Shown here: in pieces, positions 57,368 through 64,000 of the stretch
How positions within the stretch are numbered: the stretch's first letter is position 1
Layout: every line of letters begins with the position of its first letter
Source: Siphonodentalium dalli
Lineage: Eukaryota; Mollusca; Scaphopoda; Gadilida; Siphonodentaliidae
DNA length: 64,000 nt
Direction: 5' to 3'
Assembly (NCBI GenBank): GCA_032622095.1
Contig: CP136068.1
Span: forward strand, 157,923,465 to 157,987,464
Translations under genes and position numbers: made by a program
Notes under the pieces: generated by a model
Told to the model about the DNA's origin: nothing
Seen by the model: the letters and a program-made list of their open reading frames with translations, nothing else
Databases searched by the model: none

Positions 57368-58609
57368 GCAGGGATGTGGCTAGAGGGTCTCCGCTGGGGG
57401 GGTGTCCACCTTGGGAATTTCCAACTGCACCCCCCCTTGAGTCGCAATCACGCCAACACAACTTTTTTTTTTGCATAATTCCATTTGCACCCCCCGCCTT
57501 GAGTCGGAATCACACTGACACAACTTTTTGCATAATTCCATTTGCACCCCCACCCCCTTGAGTCGGAATCGTACCAACACAACTTTTTGCATATTTCCAT
57601 TTGCACCCCCCCCCCCTTGTACCTCATGCTCAGGCCTAATTTCCTATATATTCATAAGCCATGCATCTATTTTCCCAGTATGAGAACATTAAGATATTTT
57701 AACCTGAAAATTGCCCCCAAAAAAACAACTAGTGATCTAATTCCAGACAAATGCACACAGCTACCGACAACAGACCAGGAAACACCGGGCCGACCATGGT
57801 TGTTCGGCCCGGTGTGAGAAAATTTTGAAAACTATACAAGAAAATCGCAAATCCTAGCATCAAGACTGGCCTCAACTGAAGCTTTCCTAGTGTTGGAAAT
57901 TTCAAACCTCATACTCCCCCTCAGGTTGGAAAATTCTTCAACTGATGACCATTTATGTCTACAAGTTTGACCAAATGTAGTAAAATATTGTTTTGCTAAA
58001 CTAATTAGCAGTTTTGTATTGGCCATGTGAATGGGGCAATGACACACCGGGCCGACCATAGTTCGGCCCGGTGTGCGAAAATTTTGAAATCTGAACAAGA
58101 AAATCGCAAAATCCTAACATCTAGACTAGCCTCAAGCCTTCCTACTGTTTGAAATTTCAAACCCTACACCCCCACTTAGGTTGGACATTTTCCAACTGAT
58201 GACAATTCCAATGACAATGTTGACCAATTGTATGACAATATTGTTTTCTTAAATTAACTAGAAATTTTTGACTGGCCACGGGGGAGAGACCAGGACACAA
58301 GCTTTCCAAGTGTTGGAAATTTCCAACCTGTCACCCCCCTAAGGTTGGAAAATTTCCAACTGATGACCATTTCTGTCAAAATGTTTGACCAAAAATAGGA
58401 ACATATGCAAATATTGGTCGAAAAACAATAAATTCCCCCAATAAATTGTTTTATAATCAAACTACAAGAACATTTTCAACCTATTGTTGGTGTGAGATTT
58501 CGTTGTGGCAGGTATGAAATTTCCAACTATTGAAAATATAGCTCTCTGCGGGGGGGGGGGGGGGGGGGGGGTGAGACACACCCACACCCCCCTCTAGCCA
58601 CATCCCTGC
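57368..58609. mobile_element. Non-autonomous DNA transposon with 6-bp TSD
   Basis: 1242 bp flanked by ATGGAT (57362-57367 and 58610-58615), with inverted ends GCAGGGATGTGGCTAGAGGG and CCCTCTAGCCACATCCCTGC. Inside, near 57420-57610, is a four-fold repeat of TTTGCACCCCC with TTGAGTCGGAATC. From 57780 to 58480 there are about three units of 200-260 bp, two opening with a hairpin ACACCGGGCCGACCAT and TTCGGCCCGGTGTG. A long G run precedes the right end. No transposase ORF. Superfamily not assigned. Confidence 0.85.
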
Positions 58610-58615
58610 ATGGAT

Positions 58616-58873
58616 GGCGTGTATGGTTATATAGTGCGTTGCTGAATTGTCATGTGTTAGGTGTATATGCAAGTATGGATGGTATGAGTGGTCGTGTTTG
58701 CGGGTTTTTGTATATCTGGAAGGACTGAATGGCCAGTGGCGAGGTTCATATGTATACCTGGAGTGACTCTATGGTATAGGATGAGCTTCATATGTATATA
58801 TCGAGTGGTTATATGACTGTGTGTGGAATATGTATACATGTAGTGACTGTATGGTCAATGGTGAGATGAGTAG
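58616..58873. repeat. Degenerate central satellite of the foldback structure
   Basis: Words such as TATACCTGGAGTGACTCTAT and GTATACATGTAGTGACTGTA continue the minisatellite of the flanking arms. It becomes contiguous with 57361 and 60055 if the two inserted elements are removed. Confidence 0.65.
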
Positions 58874-58882
58874 GTGTACAAG

Positions 58883-60045
58883 TAGTCCAAGTCTTCTTGT
58901 ACTAAAACCAGCTAAGATATTGGGATGGCGATGCTGGTCTTTAGTCCAAGACCGCTTGTATACCAATCCTTTGACACGACTTACGCCCACGATCTGTGGC
59001 GGGAATTTGTGGTGTATATTACTGGATTTACCTAGCAAATCAATACATGATGCTATATGCATCGGAAAGGTTTAGATCTTATGGTCATAATGGTGTATAA
59101 TAATCTAACTTTAATGTTAAATTACACATAGAATATTCCGGTTGATTGCCACACACATCGATTTGTTTCTCTGTTTGTTTACATTTTAACCGAAAGCCGA
59201 AGTGGTCCGAATAAGTTCGGCATAATCCGCTGTTTGTTCTACTAATTCTACTTTCCGTTTCTATATATAGCGCGGGTTTTCCGAACAAAAATAGCGAAAA
59301 CCGATCGCCCGAAAGTCCAGTTTTCTATGTGCTTTCAGAACAATTCCCGCACTAAAAACTTAATGACATAATGGAGGATCAGAACGGTAGTTTTGTTGAC
59401 AATTTTCGCAAGCAACTTGTCAAAATTGGAGCAAATTAGAACTCTTGTGTCTGACTTGCCATGCGTGATGTGCATTTGACATCTGTGTTGATAAAATAAT
59501 CGGAGAACCGAATCACACAGTTTCGAAATATAGTTCTTCCGTTTTAGTGGGACTTTTCAAACTTAAGGTTCATTTATTTAGTGTATTACATTTATATCTC
59601 CAATGTTTAATTAATCTATTTATTATTTTATTTATTGACACACATAATTACGATTACAATGGAGAATTCATCGTAATTTGCGTTGTTGTCCAAAATCTAC
59701 GGAATATTTTCAACGGAAAATGCCGAACGCAGTTCGCAAGGTCAACTGAGTTCGCATACTTTAAAAAATATGTAAACACTGCGGCAAATGTTTCTTTTCA
59801 CATTAAATTACCGCTTTCAATTCACAACCGATGTGGGTTTCAGATAAAATAGCATGTCTTCTGCGGAAACTATCCGTTTATTGTAGCAATTGTGATATTT
59901 TATTTCATATAATTGTGGTTTTATTTGAGCGGATCACTAACGCTTAAGTCCTGTCAAAGGAATGCATGGGCCTGGAACTCGGACTAAAGACCGGCACCTC
60001 CATCCCGATATCTTAGCCGGCTTTAGTACGAGAAGACTTGGACTA
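58883..60045. mobile_element. MULE-like element with 9-bp TSD and captured segment
   Basis: 1163 bp flanked by perfect 9-bp duplications GTGTACAAG (58874-58882 and 60046-60054). Inverted ends of about 66 bp start TAGTCCAAGTCTTCTTGTAC (left) and TAGTCCAAGTCTTCTCGTAC (right, complement). The middle (59272-59568) is duplicated at 44715-45026. No transposase. Long TIRs and a 9-bp duplication fit Mutator-like transposons, which commonly carry captured DNA. Confidence 0.88.
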
Positions 60046-60054
60046 GTGTACAAG

Positions 60055-62060
60055 GAGTGACTGTATGTCATCAATGTAATGAATATCTATGCAGGAAGTG
60101 ACTAAATGGTCATGTGTCAGGTGTGTGCGTATACCTGGTGTTCCTGCTTGGCGACTCGTGGCAGTATGGTCATGTGTAGGTTATGCGGATATACAATCAT
60201 GTTGCTATATGGTCATGGGCTAGGTGTATGTGTATATAGCGAGTGGCTATATGGCCATGGATGATGTGCATGTGCTCACATGGAGTGACTATACTGACAT
60301 GGCTGGGGTGTATTAGTATATCTTTAGTGGCTGTTCGGCTATGGTGTGACAAATAAGGATACAGTGAGTGATATGGCCAATGGTGAGGTGAATATGTATA
60401 CCATACACATTACCCCTAACCATAAAATCACTCACTATTTATACACACACCCCATTCGTGAGCATACAGAAACACATGTACATCCCACCCATGACCTTAC
60501 AGTCACTCCATATATACATAATCAATACATAGATGACCATGTAGCTACATCCATACACCACATCAATGTCCATACAGGCACACAAGGTGCACCCGTACAG
60601 GATACACACAACCATACACCATACAGTCACTCAATTCATACCGATTCACCCCACACATTACCATGACCTCTCCCTGTATACCCATACATCTCACTATGGA
60701 CAACACACTCATAACCAGATAGTCACTCATTGTATACATATTCACATCATTCATGACATACATTAACTCCATGTATACCTATCCACTTCACATAGAGTAA
60801 CTCCCTGTCTACCATCTTGGCAACCATCGTGTATCCAGTTGATATTGGTTTATCATAATGGACCAGAAGAGCCACATATTATGGTTAATCTCAGTTCCGT
60901 CTCAAAGTTCTGCCCATTTCCTTTCAATAATATGGTCAGAATCACAAAAGAGGTTCTCCGCAAATTTCCATACTTTAAAATGAATTTGTCATGCCCAATT
61001 CGGAACTGGGACAACCATAATATAACATTTAGTTGTCAGTTAATTAACTAACACGTATAATAACCAAGTGAGTCACAATTTGCTACATTTTCGGATAACG
61101 CAGAGAATAATGTTATATATATAATGATATATGTAAAAAAATAACTTTTACCAATTTGGTTGCCATTTTGGAAGCCATCTTGAGCAATTTCAGTGGTTCA
61201 ACAGTAACAATTAACCATGGTGCAGCAGACATGTTAGTATTCAATGTATAGAAGGCAAAATAGCCAATTTTGTACATCAACCACAACTTGTAAGCGATTG
61301 CAGGACACCCCAGGGCAATATTTACCATTTTCCATATTTTGGCGGCCTTTTTGGCAGCCATTTTGAGTCAAAGTAAGAATTTTGGTTCCAGTGAGTTGAA
61401 ATATTCATAGGTAATGGTATGCCTGACTTATTTGCAACCTTCTGTTCATGTCTTGTTGAAATATGACTAGAATCCCAGTTGTGATTTTTTTGTGAAATTT
61501 TATACCGCGTTCTGTAAAATCGAATTTTTGAGGGATTACAAGGGGATAGGACCCCAATAATGGCATATATAATTGCTCCAATGATCAGTTAATATAAAAA
61601 ATACAAAATAACGTCATATTACTCAACCAGTTCCAAACATCATGAACTGATCTAGAAGATATTTGTGAAAAAATGTCATATTTTCAACTTCCGGCGGCCA
61701 TTTTGGTGGCCATCTTGGATGGTGAGTTTCAATTTTGGGCCAAAATAGTGTCATTATGCCTTAGCTTCATGAAAATATATATATTTTACTAGATTAGTCA
61801 TGTGAGTTTGCAATAAATTCCAAGTAACTGGTTTTACGTCTGTGAAAAAAATTGGGGGGGGGGGGGGGTATACTTTTTAGGGCACTATAAAAAAAATTGC
61901 TCAAGGCTGACAGATGGTCAGCCGATGAAATCTTGATGTCGGATACCTGAATTTACAAAATCCGCAGAGAAAAAAACTTTATACGCCAAAACACGCATCC
62001 GTGACCTGGCGGCCGGATGCGTGTGTGCGCTTCGCGCATATTTGGACCTAAATATTCACA
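60055..62060. repeat. Right arm of the large foldback structure
   Basis: Complement of the left arm: degenerate GTATAC/AGTCACTC minisatellite (60055-60780), then 60780-61130 matching 56830-56455, then 61130-62060 matching about 54540-53441. It carries no 122-bp arrays. A G run lies at 61854-61868. ORFs such as 60346-60666 are repeats of short words and not genes. Confidence 0.8.
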
Positions 62061-62757
62061 TAGGTTCATATTAGACTTATTTCATTCTTAAATAAGCCAA
62101 GCCCATAGTGGTATAAACCCGTTATTCTTTTGCATGGCGCGGGCCACAATGCAAACGCATATATAAAGAACGTAAATTTGGTCTGCAAATAGGTTCATAT
62201 ATTGAACCTAAATATTCAGTTATTTGTTAGGGTGAAGGAGAAGATCTCTCGATCTTTTCAACCATCCTGGGCGCTTCGCGCCCTATCACTATTATGCTGC
62301 AGTTATTTGATTCTGAAATAGCCCATAGTGAACTTATTTTAATTTGTGTGTTTAATTATTTAATTAATTATATTTTGAAATATTGAAATATTGAAAAACT
62401 AATACCGTATAACCTCCGCCAGGGTAACCCGAGTCACCACACCAAATTTGGTTGAAATCTGTCTAGGGGTCTGGGAGAAAAATCCGAACAGACAGACAGA
62501 CGGACAAACGGGCAGACAGACAGACAGACAAATCCTACTCTTTTATATATATAGATATACTATTTAGTTATAAGCTAATATATACTATTTATATTAGAAG
62601 TCGATAGATATTTTTTAGACAACGACCGACGCATGCACTTGCTTATGTTTGGACCCCCCCCCCCCCATTTTATATGTTCTAAGTGTACTTGTGATAATCA
62701 TCCTTCAAGTCTCGAAACTCTCGATGTAATGCTTATAATGATTCAATGTGTGTTAGA
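62061..62757. repeat. RTE/SINE-like tail and AT-rich flank
   Basis: At 62445-62560 the text ACCAAATTTGGTTGAAATCT, then GACAGACAGAC runs and TATATATATAGAT resembles a tail shared by many invertebrate RTE-type or SINE repeats (from memory). GGGCGCTTCGCGCCC (62270) is a short hairpin. Confidence 0.4.
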
Positions 62758-62865
62758 TTAACCCTCTCATCGGCCCTAATTTACGGTCTGTAAAATCGTC
62801 CCTAAAAAAAACAAAAACAAAACAATTAGGGCCGATGAGATAGGCCCTTGCACTGAAAGGGTTAA
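62758..62865. mobile_element. Tiny TTAA-ended inverted-repeat element
   Basis: 108 bp; TTAACCCTCTCATCGGCCCT at the left and AGGGTTAA at the right, with an internal hairpin TCATCGGCCCTAATT and AATTAGGGCCGATGA. A similar right end (GCACTGAAAGAGTTAA) is at about 63203-63218, so this may be part of a larger broken element containing an F1 half-hairpin (63138-63180). Confidence 0.6.
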
Positions 62866-63362
62866 ACTAACATACATTGAATCATTTTTTAGATTTTTTT
62901 GGGTTGATTTTTTTCGGGTATGCTTAAGCATGCTATAGCGAATTTAAAATCAAACTGGATAAAACCTTAGGGGCATGTTATAACTCAAAACTATCACCAA
63001 GTATTCATAGTAATAATTTTGATGCCCATGAAAAACGTAAGATTCCCTGGCACTAAACCTACAAAATAAGTCTGTTAAAGAATATAAGAAAAAATTATTA
63101 AAATTGTAAAAAATAATAACAAATGATGAAAATTGTTAGGCCAATGCATTCTCTTATATATGCGAGGCGACCTATGGTCGGTTGATACAAAAATCGGACC
63201 TGGCACTGAAAGAGTTAATGTGAACTAGGGGTATGACTTTCTATATATGTATTTTTTTATATCATACGATGCATAATTTATAAGATATAAACTAACGGAT
63301 TGAAATCATTCTCCCATTAAACACAAACAATAAAAAACGAGACAAGAATTACGTATTTGCAA

Positions 63363-63764
63363 TTAACCCTTTACCCAACAAACCGGCCAAAAACGGCCAA
63401 ATAAAGCTGCAACAGCCTAAATTATCTTGGGTCTGTCTCAATAAAACCATACAAATATGGATATCATTGGAACCGGCTCATTGACCACATTGTGATGGCT
63501 ACAGTTATGCCCTGTGCCAATGCATTCTCTTATATATGCGAGTCGACCATAGGTAGCCTCGCATATATAAGAGAATGCATTGGCCTAAAAAATATCTTTT
63601 TTTAACACTTTTTACCATTTTTTCTAACATTCTTTAACAATTTTATAATTTTTAATATGTGTTAAGCCAATGAATTCTCTTATATATGCGAGGCGACCTA
63701 TGGTCGACTCGCATATATAAGAGAATGCATTGGCACAGGGCCGTTCAGTTGGGTAAAGGGTTAA
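63363..63764. mobile_element. Paired-hairpin MITE, piggyBac-type ends (family F1b), copy 3
   Basis: 402 bp; left TTAACCCTTTACCCAAC, right GTTGGGTAAAGGGTTAA, the best-preserved ends of the family with perfect TTAA on both sides. Hairpins at about 63514-63585 and 63666-63735. Very similar to 33719-34116. Confidence 0.9.
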
Positions 63765-64000
63765 CATTACTGAAGTACTGCTTATATGATTTATTACACG
63801 ATCCTAGCCTTAGCCAATAGCCAATAAACCCGTTTTATAAATTATGATATTAAACGTTCGTTTAGTGCCAGTTGACCTTTGACTTCCGGCTTGTCATCTG
63901 TTTACATTCCGTACATTCCGTGGCTAATATTTTTTCAACAATCTCTAATGAATGAAGAGTTGAAAACTTATTTCTTTAAATTTACGTCATTAAATAGAGG
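63765..64000. other. Window end, nothing recognised
   Basis: No supportable feature. Confidence 0.4.

Noticed and set aside
56812-57447. ORFs rich in HPTHP or in YMVMVL on the two strands
   Set aside because: Both arise from the degenerate minisatellite of the foldback arms; neither has a domain and they overlap each other.

Overview
The window is intron-rich, AT-rich nuclear DNA from an animal. It holds spliced genes with GT..AG boundaries, a DIRS/Ngaro-type retrotransposon, non-LTR elements, many short inverted-repeat transposons and several minisatellites. No ribosome-binding sites or operons are seen. The gene content and repeat style suggest an aquatic invertebrate, perhaps a mollusc or another lophotrochozoan; this is an inference and no species can be named.

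Two host genes can be supported, both on the minus strand and clearly paralogous. Each encodes a type II membrane glycosyltransferase of the core-2/I-branching beta-1,6-N-acetylglucosaminyltransferase family (GCNT, CAZy GT14). Gene A has coding exons at 13400-12511, 5650-5424 and 442-138, which join in phase to about 473 residues. Gene B has coding exons at 50661-49763, 47706-47471 and 45820-45516, giving about 479 residues. Both use the same intron phases (2, then 1) and share upstream sequence that includes a TGACGTCA site. Gene A's introns are swollen by transposons and minisatellites to about 6.9 and 5.0 kb; gene B's are about 2.1 and 1.65 kb.

Region by region: 0-13.4 kb is gene A with repeats in its introns. 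15.66-24.9 kb is a decayed LINE on the minus strand, split in its endonuclease domain by a roughly 6.2-kb Ngaro-like element (gag, RT, RNase H, tyrosine recombinase, SGNH hydrolase). 27.5-38.9 kb holds non-autonomous DNA transposons, a broken Crypton-like tyrosine recombinase gene, two adjacent satellites and a LINE 3' end. 38.9-45.5 kb is more of the same MITE families. 45.5-50.9 kb is gene B and its promoter. 51.4-53.4 kb has LINE and MITE fragments. 53.4-62.06 kb is a large foldback structure whose left arm carries 122-bp GC-rich tandem repeats and whose centre carries two TSD-bounded transposons. 62-64 kb holds more MITEs.

The most unusual structure is a repeat family built from two near-perfect hairpins of about 72 nt, in opposite orientation. 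These are carried inside two different MITE backbones, one with TTAA-type ends. A second, unrelated hAT-like family has the same paired-hairpin design. Two further observations stand out: TTAA-type repeat ends lie on the stop codon of both GCNT paralogs, and one MITE has an in-window paralogous empty site that shows TTAA target choice directly. All positions were read by eye; copy numbers and repeat edges are approximate unless a target-site duplication is given.
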